A stretch of DNA of 64,000 nucleotides from Liriodendron chinense (lineage: Eukaryota; Streptophyta; Magnoliopsida; Magnoliales; Magnoliaceae). The translations under genes were made by a program, and so were the position numbers. Positions within the stretch are counted from its first letter, which is position 1; each line of letters starts with the position of its first letter. The notes beneath the pieces were generated by a model. That model ran no database searches and had not been told where the DNA came from. It was given only the letters and a program-made list of their open reading frames with translations. Shown here one piece after another: positions 24,889 through 37,326 of this stretch. The stretch is taken from positions 434,001 to 498,000 of the forward strand of contig ML058507.1 of assembly GCA_003013855.2 (NCBI GenBank), given 5' to 3'.

Positions 24889-24918
24889 GATGGTATGAGA
24901 AGACAGTTTTTTTCATGC

Positions 24919-27900
24919 ATGGCTGGTAATAGAGTTGGAGCAGAGACTGGTCTGTCAGACTCAGGACCCTCAAATCAACACATAGCTTATGGAATCCTTC
25001 ATGGAATCACTCCACCTCCTTCCACCAATCTCTTGTAATGTTTCTCTCATATCCCTTCGTTGTTTTTCTATTCAATTCATTAATCTTTTTCTTTATACAA
25101 ATCAATATTTTATATGGGTTTTCTTCTCTTGTGATGTTTCTCTCAAATCCCATACTGGGTTTTCTTCTCTCTCCCTACCAGTTTCTTAAAACGGGTAATT
25201 TCTATTGAGATTTTATTAAAAAAGGAAAAAAAAAGAAAAAGAACAAAAGTTCAATCTTTATATTGCTTCCCTCAGATTCCTTCATGGGTCTTCTTTCATG
25301 GATTGATATTCTTCTTTAATCTTAATAAAAATCAATATCCACTGTCATGTAATGTTTCTCTCAAAATCTTTTCATATGTTCTTATTTTCTTCTTTTTCTT
25401 CATAGAAGATAAAAATCTCATATGGATAGTCTTCAAATAGGAATATACCTGTATTTATAAAAAATCTCTCAATAGGTTTTGTCTTTTGGTATATTCATCC
25501 ATGTGTTATCTTCTTCTCCTCCTTTTGTTGTGTCCTTTTTCTATTACAAGTAAAAAGAATCTGCCGACTGATATTGAATTTTGGGGTGGTTGATGGTCAG
25601 TGATCAGCATGGATCTGCCTATGAATTTGGGGAGCTGGAAGAAGCTCTCATGCCAAAACTACTTCAAGGAGCTGGTATTAGAAGTGATGAAGACAGGAAA
25701 TGTAATCTCTCTCAATCTTCTTTTTTGGGTGATGTTTACTAATCACAACCAAATTCAAACAAGTGGGGAGGAAGAGAGAGAGGGAGAGAGAGAGGGAGAC
25801 TTGTAACAGGTTTGAATACACCTGCACCTGGAAGGTTGGCCTTTTCCATCACAGCAATCATTCTCACACAAGGAAACTTCAATGGTGTGATGTTCCAAAC
25901 GCAGGAACCTATCCTACTCTCAGAGAGAAAAAGGGGGACCAGCAACTTTTTTGAATTTGAAAACCTGGGTCCTTTTCGTTTCCATTTCTAGATTGATTTG
26001 GTGCTTTCTCTCTCCTTTTTATTTTTTTTTATTTTTATTTGTATTTTATTTTTGTTTTTTTGCATGTATTGCAGCATCTCTTTTCAGCATCAGGCCTCCT
26101 ACTCTGGAAATCTTCCCTTCATGGCCAATGAGATACCAGCAGACTCAAAGGGTAGGTAGTTTCTCCTCTTTGACTATTTCTCTCATGTGGTTTTCTTCTC
26201 TTTTGGTTAGAAAATCCTGAAATTGAAGGACCTTCTCCATTGTTTTCATGATTCTGATCTGGTTTTCAAGCACCCCATTTGAAATTCCAGATGCATGTGC
26301 ACACATCTTTGGTGCATATCTCTCCACCCTTTTGGCCATTTGAATTCCTGTTGTTATACACATTTCCTTGGTATATAATCTCCACCCTTTGAACATTGTT
26401 TCTAATATGGTTTTCTGTGCTCCTGAATATGAAAATGGACAAAGCTGTTCTCATGATATGGTTTTGATGTCCTTGATGGAGGATTGCAATGTCCATTTGA
26501 ATTCCTGGTGCATGCACACATTTCTTTGGTGTATAATCCCGTCCCTTTTGACCATTGTCTGTTATATGTTTTTTGGGTGTTAGTGAAAAATCTGAAAATG
26601 GAAACGGCTCTTCTATCTTCATGACCTTTTTATATGGTTGGTGTCAGTGAAAAATCTGAAAATGGAAACAGCTCCTCTATCTTCATGATCTTTTTATATG
26701 GTTTTGATATATCTTTGAGAAGATTTCAATGTCCAAAGTAACAGCCCATTTGAATTCCTGGTGCATATACACATTTCTTTGGTGTACAATCTCCACCATT
26801 TGACCATTGTTTCTAATATGGGTTTTTGGGTCTCAGTGAAATATGAAAATATACACAGCTCTTCTCTCTTCATGACATTTTTATATGGTTTTGACATCCA
26901 AACAGTCCATTTGAATACCTGATGCACATACACATTTCTTTGGTGTACAAACTCTCAACACCTTTGATGGGTTTTCTGTTATAGAAGTTATAACTGGAAA
27001 AAGCTCCTTCAATTTCAAGATTGTTTTTACTTTTGATATGTTTCAGTGGATTTCAGACAGCCCAATCTGCATTACTGAAGTGCTTACATATTTCTTTGGT
27101 GTATGTCTCAGTCAGCTGAGAGTACCGATTCAGGATCTGCTCAGAATACTGTGTCCCACCTGGAACCAGAATCTCCAATCAGTAAAAAGGCATCAGATCA
27201 GTCATCAGAGCAACCACGGCAACAGCCACAGCAAGTTGAAATGGCTAGTGATGCCTCTAGATCAGGACCACCAAATCAGATACAACCCAAAACCACGGAA
27301 AAGGTCAGAGATTCTCTACAAAACCATCAACCCATTTCTTTGTTGCTCATGATCAATGCCCCCCTTTAAATCCAAAGCCCAAAAATCAAGAAATGGGACT
27401 GATCTCAATGCCCCACCCTTTTTAGATATCTGCACCCCTTTTTCTTATTAAGGTATTGGAACAGTACAAAAAGTGTACTATCTTCATACCAAAATTAGAA
27501 AAAGGGTGTCTGTGGCTCAAAAACCAATTTTTATTGCATGCAGCTAATCATGAACATTGCCATCATTTTCTTCTCTTCTGATTCCTAAAATCTCTTTTGT
27601 ACCCACATTTGATAGGCAGAGATTTTGAGCTTTGGAATCAGTGCTGAACTGTTATGATAGTTTATCAGCATTTTCAAATGGTGGTGCCTCATCAACTCAT
27701 CCTCCTCATTAGTGTCACTCAAAATACATGGCCATCCAAACCATCCAAATCATGGGGCACAATGTAGATGGACCATACCTCAAGAATCACACTCTTCAAG
27801 CAATCATAACCATTGAATGGATGGTTAAAAATGAAAAGAGTGAGTTAGCCAAATTTCAAGGATGAAATTAAATGGTTGCTATAATTCTGCAGAGTCCTCC

Positions 27901-30900
27901 ATGATCCATTTGCACTTTTTTGAATTTTTACAAAACATCTAGAAGTTGTATGCTATAAAATCACACTCAACAAGAAGTCATAACCATCCAATATTGATGG
28001 GTCATCAAATGGACGGTTGGAAGTGAAGATGGCTCCCACCACCTTTTCACTGCTAATTTTGGGTGATGCTCTATTCATTTGGCTCCCACCATCATCTAAA
28101 TGGTGGTTAGATATCACAGGAATCATAACTATATCTCAAAACCATCCAAATTGTGAGGCCCACCCTGGATGGATCATAGCTCGAAAATCACACTGATCTA
28201 GCATGAAGTCATCCTAACCATCCAGTTGATGGTTGGAAAATGGATGGTTAAAAGTGAAACAGTGAGTGGTCCAAATTCCAAGGGTGAAATTAGATGGTTA
28301 CCATCACCTTTTCTCAATTCGATTCTTGGGTCATGTTCCATCCATTTGGACGGCATGGATTGTCATACCACCGTCAGTATGGAAGAGTGCCATCATCTAA
28401 ATGGTGGTGAACTATCACAGGAAGCTCTGCTTGCAATCATCATTCTTGGGTAAAATCCAACAACTCCACTCTTATTCTTCATTGGGAGCCAGTATATCCC
28501 ACCCTCCCATTGATAGATGCACCTACGAAATTTACTTTTGGTAATACAGTAGTATACCTTTGTACTATTGCATTCCCAAAAGTAGAAAAAAGGATGAATC
28601 TATCAATGAAAGACGGTGTAGATATCAGTTTCTATTGTTTGTCTCCTTCTTACTCAAATCCCAAACACAATCATGTCTTTTTTCTCCTTATAGGGGTTTG
28701 CCAAGTGGCAAGCGTGTGGAAGCCATACATATCACACGTGGCCATATGTGTCATAGTGTGAGATCTGAGCCTTCCATCTGGTGAGGTACATTGATTAGAT
28801 CTTCTGGCATAAAAATCAGGTGGGCCAGACCATGTAAAAGAAATGAATGGGTAGAAAGAATTTTAACCGTCAATTGTCTTTTGTGTGTCGTGGCCCACCT
28901 GAAGAGTGAAATTATCTAATTTTTTTAGATGGAAGATCCATGCATTATTTCCATCCTCATGGAAAGCTAAGATTTCATATGTATGTTTCATATACGCACG
29001 TGTGTCCGCGTGTGGATACGTGCGGCTTTACACGCGTGTGGTGTTAGCAAACCTCGCCATCATATGTGAAATAATAGGGGCTTAAATGAACTCGCTCGAT
29101 TGCACTTTGAATGACAACTGGCCTCGCACGTGGGGACAAGTAAAACATGTGAAAGATCGCAGCCGTCTGTTAACTGATACTCACTTGGTAGGTTCCATAT
29201 TTCAAATCTGGTTATGATGATCGTAGAGACAACACGTACGAAGAAAATGAACGGTTCAGAGAAAATTAAAAACCTTCTAAATTCAGTGTACATGTGTGTC
29301 AACGGCCCGATCAGCATGATTTTTGAAATATGGATAGTTGACATCGGATGAACGGATCTGATCTTACACACATGTCCTTGAATTCCACGTGTTGAGGAGT
29401 ACACGTACAATGTGCACGCGCGCGACTTCAGTTAGGTTTTTCACGTTAAATATCGAAAACCCAACTTCCCGTCATCATTTTCTGCGGGACTATGGTAAAT
29501 CATACACATGCACACAATTTGAAAAGTAATCTTTTGATTGGATGGTTAGGATCGTCTGAACAATGTTAATTTTAAATCATGCTCTCTCCATAGTTCTTCC
29601 CTCAATTTGAACGGTTGAGATTGGATGGGGTACAGGCGATCGGTGTATAAGCCAGATGCGTGCGCATGAATACATCATAACCATCTATTTCTCTAATTAA
29701 AAAAAGATAATTTTTAATTGTCCGATTTAAAAATTACTCAAATATATCCCGAGAATTCAATTTCTCCCGATATGGTAAATTGACGATAAGATGGTTTTGT
29801 ACTATCTCTAATTCCATTTTTCTGCCGAGAAGATAAATTGACGAGAAGTTGATTCTTTGAATATCTCTAACTCAATTTTTATTTTTATTTTAATTTTCTT
29901 CCTTTTTTTTTAAAACGTTGCAGAGGAAAGGAGGAGACAAAACATTAGATGCCAAGGTCTTTTTCGTCATTTCACTTTCAAAAATCGATATTTGTTCATC
30001 TTTTTTTTAATCCAGACCGTTAACATAACACGGCCTGGTGCCGATGGAGATTGAGCTAAAAATTGCACTGATCAGATTATTCTAACCATCCAAACACTTG
30101 CTACCAAACGTGCGGTTAAGATCAGCCTATCAGTGCGAATTCCGAACTTGGCTCCAATCACAGTGTGGTCAATTGATTGGACGGTCTGGATTTCCACGCG
30201 GACAAGACACCACGATCTTAAAATGGTGGCGGACTATCACTATTCTCCACCACAGCATTTCAAAGTTCAAACTCCAAAGCTGAGATTCTAACGGTTGAAT
30301 TTCTCTCCATCCTGCAGACATTGAGACGTTTAGCTCAGAACAGAGAAGCAGCCCGGAAGAGCAGACTGAGAAAAAAGGTGGGTCAGATTCCGATGACCGG
30401 AAAACATCAAATTCCGGCTAATTTTATCAATTTTTTTTAAAAAATAATAAAATTAATAAATCAATTTACATATAAATGACGTGGCACATGTCAAGTGGTC
30501 CGAAAATAACGCTCATCCTCATGTCGGGTCATGATTGTACGTTGAACATCTACGATGGGTGATTACTTACCTAATTGTCTGCTTGAATCATATGTGTGGC
30601 ACACACAAAGAGTATAGTCACTGATTTTTTGATAAGGACATTTTCATGACTGGACCGACTTATTCTGCGGCCTAGATATGTCACACATGTGCAACATTGG
30701 CACATGTGGCCTGAATCTAGACACCCATTTATCTAATTTTATTAAAAATATTATTTTTAATTTTATTAATTTATTTTATTTTTTTCAGGCATATGTACAG
30801 CAGCTAGGAAACAAGTAGAATAAAGCTCAATCAGTTAGAGCAAGATCTTCAAAGAGCCAGATCTCAGGTTTGTAACACTTGCTATGGTTTTTGAACTGTG

Positions 30901-33900
30901 GACCATTCATCTTATGGCCCACCAGATGTACGGCTCCGATCTATCTTCAGAACTGCAACGTATATACAATTCATCTATGCGTGTGTTTGAATGTGGTGTT
31001 CTTCAATCTATTTTAGGGTCTATTCATGGGAGGAGGTGGTGGTGGTGCTGCGGGTGCAAATATCAGCTCTGGTAATTTCAGATGATTCTCTAGATAAATT
31101 TACCAAAATACCCTTTTTCATATCCTAAGTGTGGGGCCCATGGTTCCATAATCCAAAGCCACTGGTCTGAGTGGGATTTTTCTTAACCGTTTATTTGTTG
31201 GCAGCCATTCCAAAGATTACGATCGTCCGGAATATGAGATTCTCGACTAACCCATGATATATAGCGATGTCCATCAGATCATCCATATGGATCACCAGAT
31301 CATGGGCCCACATGTACGGAATCAGGAGCTGGACAGAAGATATAAACAACTCCTGCTGTAATTTTTATTCTGATATTATCTTTCCAGGAGCTGCAATCTT
31401 CGACGTTGAATATGCGAGATGGTTGGAAGAGAATCAGAGGCACATGTCAGAGCTCCGGGCAGGATTGCAGGCCCACCTAACGGACAGTGATCTACGGTTC
31501 ATATTGGACGGTTGTCTGTCCCACTACGACGAGATGTTCCGGCTCAAAGGTGTGGCTGCCAAGGCTGACGTTTTCCACGTCATCACAGGAATGTGGACCT
31601 ACGCCAGCTGAGCGTTGCTTTCTCTGGATGGGAGGTTTTCGACCGTCGGAACTGCTGAAGGTCTGTGATTAGGGAACACAACATCATTTTGTTCTGTTTG
31701 TACAGATGTATGATCCAGACCGTTGATGTGATCTGCCCAAAGTATTTCATATTGGAGGATCCCACCCACCTCATCTGTAGCCATGAATATGTGCCATTAA
31801 TTCATCGTTTTCTAAACCGTACGATTGAAATCTGAGGTGGATGAATTTTGAAGGGCGGTTCATCCATTGAGGGACGCATCATATGGACGGCTTTGATCAT
31901 CAATCCATGGGCCCCACCTCTCCAAACTATACAGAGGTATTGTAGTCATATAAAATACATGAGAATTCTCTAGGGGCAATTTGGTAGTTTCAAGAGATAG
32001 TATGGGTGGATTTCTTTGGATGGAGAATCTCCGTCCTCCAGTCACAATTGCCATAACAAAAAACTTAACCCTTAAACTTAGTTGAAATAACAGAGTTGCC
32101 CTTAAAATTTCAATATGACGAAAATAACCTCAATTATATTAATATTTACATGCCACCTTATTTCTCTTTGTGGGCTTGGGCCAGATATTGATTCCACAGC
32201 TGGACCCACTGACCGATCAACAGCTCATGGGCATCTGTAGCCTCCAACAGTCATCACAGCAGGCCGAGGAAGCTCTAACGCAGGGCCTCGATCAGCTTCA
32301 GCACTCGTTGACGGACACGATCGCAAGTGGGTCCCTAAGCGACGGAACCAACGTCTCGGATTACATGGGCCACATGACGATCGCCCTAGGAAAGCTCTCC
32401 AACCTAGAAGGCTTCGTTCGCCAGGTTCCTCATTTCTTCCTCTTCCTTTTCAAAGTCATTTGTTTCAAGTGGGCCCACAATGGCCCACTAACAAAATCAG
32501 GACCATTCATTAATTGGACATAAGCCAGGACCGGACCATGGGCAAATCGCCTGGCTCTGGGCTCAAATTTCAGGGCCGGCCCGGGCCGGAAGCTGGTGGG
32601 CCAGGCTGGCCTACTAATGCATGAGGTGGACCATTTTCTGGTGTGTCACATGTTCGACTGATGCATTACGTGCGTTGGATGGAGCGTGTCACACCGTGGG
32701 CCCCACGTTCTCACTTCATCAGTTTGTTCTTCCACATGAAACTTAGCTTTCATCGGATGTTGGCCTGTTGAGTCACGGTCCAACTGTCGCACCGTTGTCG
32801 ATATGCTGTGATAATATTACATCTGATCCGTTGAAATGGTTGGTCTTACTGTGATGATTACCTAGCATAAAATTCAGGCCGATCCACTCATCAGGTGGGC
32901 CACACCAGAATAACAGATGGGATGTGGTAGCCCATTACTAAAAATATTTTAGATTGTGTGGGGCCTACCTTGTTTTTTTAAATGCCATCCAATCCATTCA
33001 GAAGAAGCATCTCACTCGGATGAATGGACGACCTACAAATCAAGAGCCTCCACAAAATAGGTGGGCCACACCATGTGATTTTAGGGTTTGTTGCACGGTT
33101 TTACATGGGTTTGAGGGGGGGCAGACATGATGGACGGGTTAGATGTCATCCACACATCAGGGTGGGCCCACACATAATATTCTCAAGCTGAGGTGCATTT
33201 TAGTCACTGACATATGCTTTTGTGAGCGTGGGCCCCACACCATGAACCAAGTCAAAATGGCAGTTAAACACCGGGCAAGACACGTCTCCTGAAGATCTGT
33301 GGGGCCCACCACGTGTTTGTGTCATATCCATTCCGTCCATCCATTTCCTTGGCCCATTTTGAGCCCAAACACGATGGAGATCCAAAAACTCAGGTGGCCG
33401 TACGAAAGGAAACAGTGGAGATGGAGACATCTACCGTTGAAACCTTCATGGGGCCCACCATATGCCATCCACCCCGTTCATAAGGTGATTCCCACCTGGA
33501 TGAAGTGAAAACACAGATACGACCCTAATCCAAAACCTGTACACCCTACTAACTTTTCTCAACGGTGGAACTTCAATCCTAACTTGTGTGGCCCACTTGA
33601 ATTTTGGGTCTCCCTAATTTTTGGACTCACGTTTTGAAATGAAATGATAAAAACGGATGGACGGGTTGGATGTAACAGAAAAATGGTGGTGGGGCCCACA
33701 GAGTTATAGGTTGCAGGCAAGTCGCCGTCCACCTTACCATCATTTCCAGAACGGAAGATTAGTTTGTTGGGATTTCCCTCAGGAAGAAGATCCGTGTACT
33801 GTCAGACCCCTTCGCATCCGTAAGAAAATCAGTGGCAATATCGTAATTTCCGATGAACGAATATCCACCGTACACCTGTCATGTCTGAAATGGTCAAAGA

Positions 33901-35584
33901 CGAATATGTCATTTTCCATATGTAGTCCGGCATACATTATTCCCAGAAATTCCCAATCCTTTTCAACAGCTTTGCTGTTCCGTCGCGCGTGTACAACTTC
34001 TTTAATACACACGCCACCACAAATTCCAGCGTGGTCGATACGTGCAATATCCGAGCCATCCATCAGAATTCTACCACTATTTGGATTAGCTATTTTAAGA
34101 ATCAGATCGGTCCACTCATCCTGTGGGCCACAATTAACTGAAAAAATGTACGGCTTGAATAAAAACCTGAAATCCTCTATCTATACAGTGAGGCCCATCT
34201 GATGGATGGCTTGGATATTTCACTTATCTGCCACGCTGGCATATGTGGTGGACTGTGTATTAACTTGTACACGCGTGTGGGCTTGGCGAAGCTTCCTTTT
34301 TAAAACGTAGGGTTGAAAATGTGGCCGATTGAGTATTCAGATGGGTTATTGATATATGTGGATGTTTTTTAGCGGTGTATGTTAGTTTTCATGGTCTGGC
34401 CCATCCTATCGTTGAATTGGCAAGATTTTTGGTCCATCTAGTAATCATTGTGTGGTGGGTCTATTGGACGGCTTGGATGTCACTGATATACCTGGTGGGC
34501 CCCACAATTCTCGATGACCACTTTAAGAAGGGTGTTTATGTAATTTTACTTTCAACCGGTAATTTCGGTTCTATAAAATCCGAATTTATGAATATGGTTG
34601 CAGTGGTCCGCGGACTACTTAAATGACTTCGTCGACTGCGAGTTAGGACATGCATATGGATGATCGGAGCCGTTGAAGAGGTTGGCCCCGCCATCAATGC
34701 ATATTTTGAAAATTATGAGTGGCCAAGAATGATCTTAACCGTTCCATCTATGGATAAGTAAAATCGTAGTATGGTCAATGGTTTAGATTGAAGTTCAACT
34801 TTTGGATCCATCATAAGATCAACGGTCTAGATCACTAAAGCATGACCTGCATCAGGACAGTGAATACGTTCGCATGCATCACGGCTTTATCACTAGGGAA
34901 GAAAAGGACTGAAGTAGATAGGGCCAGATTCCAATGATAGTTCACCACCATTTTGAAAATTGTGGTGAATCATCCTCCTTACACGTTGCCACTCATGCCT
35001 GGCTATCCCAACCATCCAAATCCCAAGGGCAATATCAGATGGTTACTATCATCGGATCAGCTACTTAGATGGCTTGGATTGCCATTTTAACATTTTTACA
35101 ATGGACGATTCACTACCATTCTTAAAATGGTGGGCCACCAATTGAAAATAGGGGTAGTACCTATCCACACAAAAAAAAATAATAAATGTATATTTAATAT
35201 AAATAAATAAATTATTTTGCTGATCTATGATTGGAAGAGTCCAAATCCCATAAATAAGACAAACTCATGGGTTTCAACCCTTTGAAAATTTTGTTTATTG
35301 TTTGTGCCCATCACCCTCAAAAAGGTGGGCCCCACCACAACCCCAATTCACTGAACAAAAGAAACATGTCTTTGTCTGCATGCATTTCTTTAATGCCTCT
35401 TGTTTTCTTTACTATTTTTATTTGTGACCGTCTGTAGGCTGATAATCTGAGACAACAGACCCTTCACCAGATGCCTCGAATCCTGACCGTCCGTCAAGCG
35501 GCCCGATGCTTTCTGGCCATTGGAGAGTACTATAGCCGGTTGCGGGCATTGAGTTCCCTCTGGTCTTCTCGGCCGCGAGAGTAA
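24919..35584 (+). CDS. TGA9/TGA10-type bZIP transcription factor, 11 exons, frame broken twice
   Basis: Exons: 24919-25034, 25601-25701, 26075-26151, 27112-27303, 29924-29956, 30318-30377, 30789-30867, 31017-31071, 31388-31660, 32185-32424, 35438-35584; all introns are GT-AG. Without two extra bases it would give 456 residues. Residues 1-98 hold the N-terminal marks of this clade (YEFGELEEALM, LEIFPSWPMRYQQ). The basic region is at about 174-193 with N181-x7-R189 (NREAARKSR), then the leucine zipper. A DOG1-type domain follows (AIFDVEYARWLEE, MWT..PAERCFLWMGGFRP, LRQQTLHQMPRILTVRQAAR) and the end is SSRPRE. TGA factors bind TGACG sites and work with ROXY glutaredoxins in anther development (TGA9/10) or with NPR1. 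An extra G at 30807/30808 in exon 7 and an extra T at 31600 in exon 9 each shift the frame; they are either errors in the sequence or pseudogene lesions. An in-frame ATG at 24895 is a less likely start. Confidence 0.93.
28696..29053. mobile_element. MITE family B inside TGA intron 4
   Basis: The left end GGTTTGCCAAGTGGCAAGCG and the right end, complemented GGTTTGCTAACACCACACGC, form the family B terminus. Midway lies AGGTGGGCCAGACCATG. The intron around it (27304-29923) also holds repeated stretches near 27700-28440 built on 'AACCATCCAAAT' and 'ATGGTGGT.AACTATCACAGG' words. Confidence 0.6.
33295..33710. mobile_element. MITE family A in TGA intron 10
   Basis: TGTGGGGCCCACCACGTGTT at the left and GGTGGTGGGGCCCACAGAG at the right are inverted. 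Between them lie the family A words CTACCGTTGAAACCTTCATG, CCACCTGGATGAAG and TGTGTGGCCCACTTGAATTT. Confidence 0.65.
33980..34290. mobile_element. MITE family B in TGA intron 10
   Basis: The left end GCGCGTGTACAACTTC..TAATACACACGCCACCAC is the inverse, with few changes, of the right end GTGGTGGACTGTGTATTAACTTGTACACGCG (each read here in parts). Also present is the paired GCCA.GCTGG word. Confidence 0.7.
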
Positions 35585-35644
35585 GCTTTCTCATACGTAC
35601 CAATCTATCTTAATATTCACAAAATGAATGATTTCTCATAAACC

Positions 35645-36003
35645 CACACGCGTGTACAGTCCTGTTCATTACCGACACTTTTGCATACAAGTGAAAGATC
35701 TGAACCGTCCATTCGGTGGTATTACAAAATTTAGATCTACTAAGCCTGAAACATGGCTTTTTTATTCTTATCAGGTGGGCCACAGTGTTAAAAAGGTGGA
35801 CGGCTAGAAAAAAAACATTTTTCTACATACATTTTATTTTTTATTTATCGTGGCCCATCTGATGAGTGAAATGGCCTTATTTTTGGGCTAGATTTTCTCC
35901 CAGATGATGGTCTGCTCAAAGCTTGCACGTGTTTGGTATAGTGGCAATTCCAATCGCGCGCGTGTAGGTTGGTACTGGTCTGTACGCGCGTGCGGGCTCA
36001 TGA
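35645..36003. mobile_element. MITE family B just 3' of the TGA gene
   Basis: The left end CCACACGCGTGTACAG and the right end CTGTACGCGCGTGCGGG are inverse. Inner words CATCTGATGAGTG and TCAGGTGGGCCACAG are also inverse. It starts some 60 bp after the TGA stop codon, so it may lie in the 3' UTR. Confidence 0.65.
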
Positions 36004-36240
36004 ATTGATTATTTGGGGAATTTGACTTTGCCACCCATCTTTTCTAATAAATACACAGATACAATAGTAAAATACAATCTCACGTGAAGGCACGCGTGCC
36101 AATTAATTACAGAACGCGTGTAAGAGATCTGGGCTGTCCATTACGTGGTTTCATTGTTTAGATCATCTGGCCTAAAAATAAAGTCATTTACATACCTCAG
36201 GTGGGCCAGGGCATACAAAACAAATGGATGGCCAGAAAAG

Positions 36241-36276
36241 AAGGTCTATATATATATATATATATATATAGACCTT
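36241..36276. repeat. (TA)n tract in a perfect palindrome
   Basis: AAGGTC, then an uninterrupted TA run, then GACCTT: the whole 36 bp reads the same on both strands. Confidence 0.9.
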
Positions 36277-37326
36277 GATTGATTTATTTATTTTTATAAT
36301 ATAGATGGATTGGGCATCTATCACCGTTCGGTCAATGTGTCGTGTCATGGCTAAAAAAATCAATAATTAATGGTTGCTTGGGTAGGTTAACCGAAACTTC
36401 CATCCTGTCCGTTCCGAATACACTAAATAATTTTATTATTATTATTATTTTTTAATTACGAGAAGCTGGGCCGTAATTTATGGCCCACCAAGCAGATAAC
36501 TTCCATTCTATCGTGTGCATGAGACATCCAATCCTTCCAATGCAAAAAATCAGATCCATCCATTCATCAGGTGGGCCATGTAATGGAAAACAATTTCTAT
36601 CCATTGATATGTAGAAAAATACAAATGATCTACACTCCAGGAGTGGATGTGGCTGATTTTTGCACAAGGTAATCTTCAGGATGTGGACAAACTGTTGGAC
36701 GGTTTGGATATTGAATACACGCACATGAACGGTACAGCGCTTGTAGTTTGTGTGGGGTACATGGATGGGTCATCCATTGATCTGATGGTTCTCATCAAGG
36801 ATATACCACGTCGCACGCCACCAAAATCTCCAAAATTGGAGAATCCTAGCCGTCCAATCTTTGGATGTGGATTGTTGGTATATCTCTTGCTAACCATTTA
36901 TTTGCATGCCAAAAATTGCTAACCATTTATTTGCATGCCAAAAATTGGATGGTTGGCATTGTATGATCGAGAAGGTTATTGGGGCATGATCAGTGCGTTA
37001 TGAAAAAGTACAATCTCAACGATCTGGATCACTAAACCAGAAGGAGCTGATCATCACCTGTCTAGTGGTAGGCCCCACCCTGAAGATCACCTGGCACAAA
37101 AATAAGTCCTGTTTAGTCATCAGGTGGACCACACCGTTGGAGTCAACGTGCAAGCGATGATCTGATTAACATACATGAGTGGCACACCAAATGGGTGTGA
37201 TCTTCATGATGGGGCCCACCTTTTGCAAGGATCAGGTATCCTGCACAAGGCTGCATGACAAGCTAAGCATACAGCCGGCTGCAGGTGATCAGATTACCAT
37301 CACTTGTATCTACTAGAAGAGAGAAC
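36277..37326. other. intergenic, family B-like and other repeat words
   Basis: No gene is supported. Contains (ATT)n near 36432-36450 and a short direct duplication GCTAACCATTTATTTGCATG at 36889-36950. Confidence 0.5.

Larger units (their letters stand above)
32425..35437 (+). other. TGA intron 10, 3.0 kb, filled with MITEs
   Basis: Between exon 10 (donor CCAG/GTTCCT) and exon 11 (acceptor TCTGTAG/GCT). It contains a family A copy (33295-33710), a family B copy (33980-34290) and a 34930-35140 segment with inverted TTCACCACCATTTTGAAAA words. The 181-codon frame at 33657-34202 crosses the two MITEs and is not a gene. Confidence 0.8.

Noticed and set aside
33657..34202. 181-codon plus-strand ORF in TGA intron 10
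   Set aside because: It runs from a family A MITE into a family B MITE within a well-defined intron.
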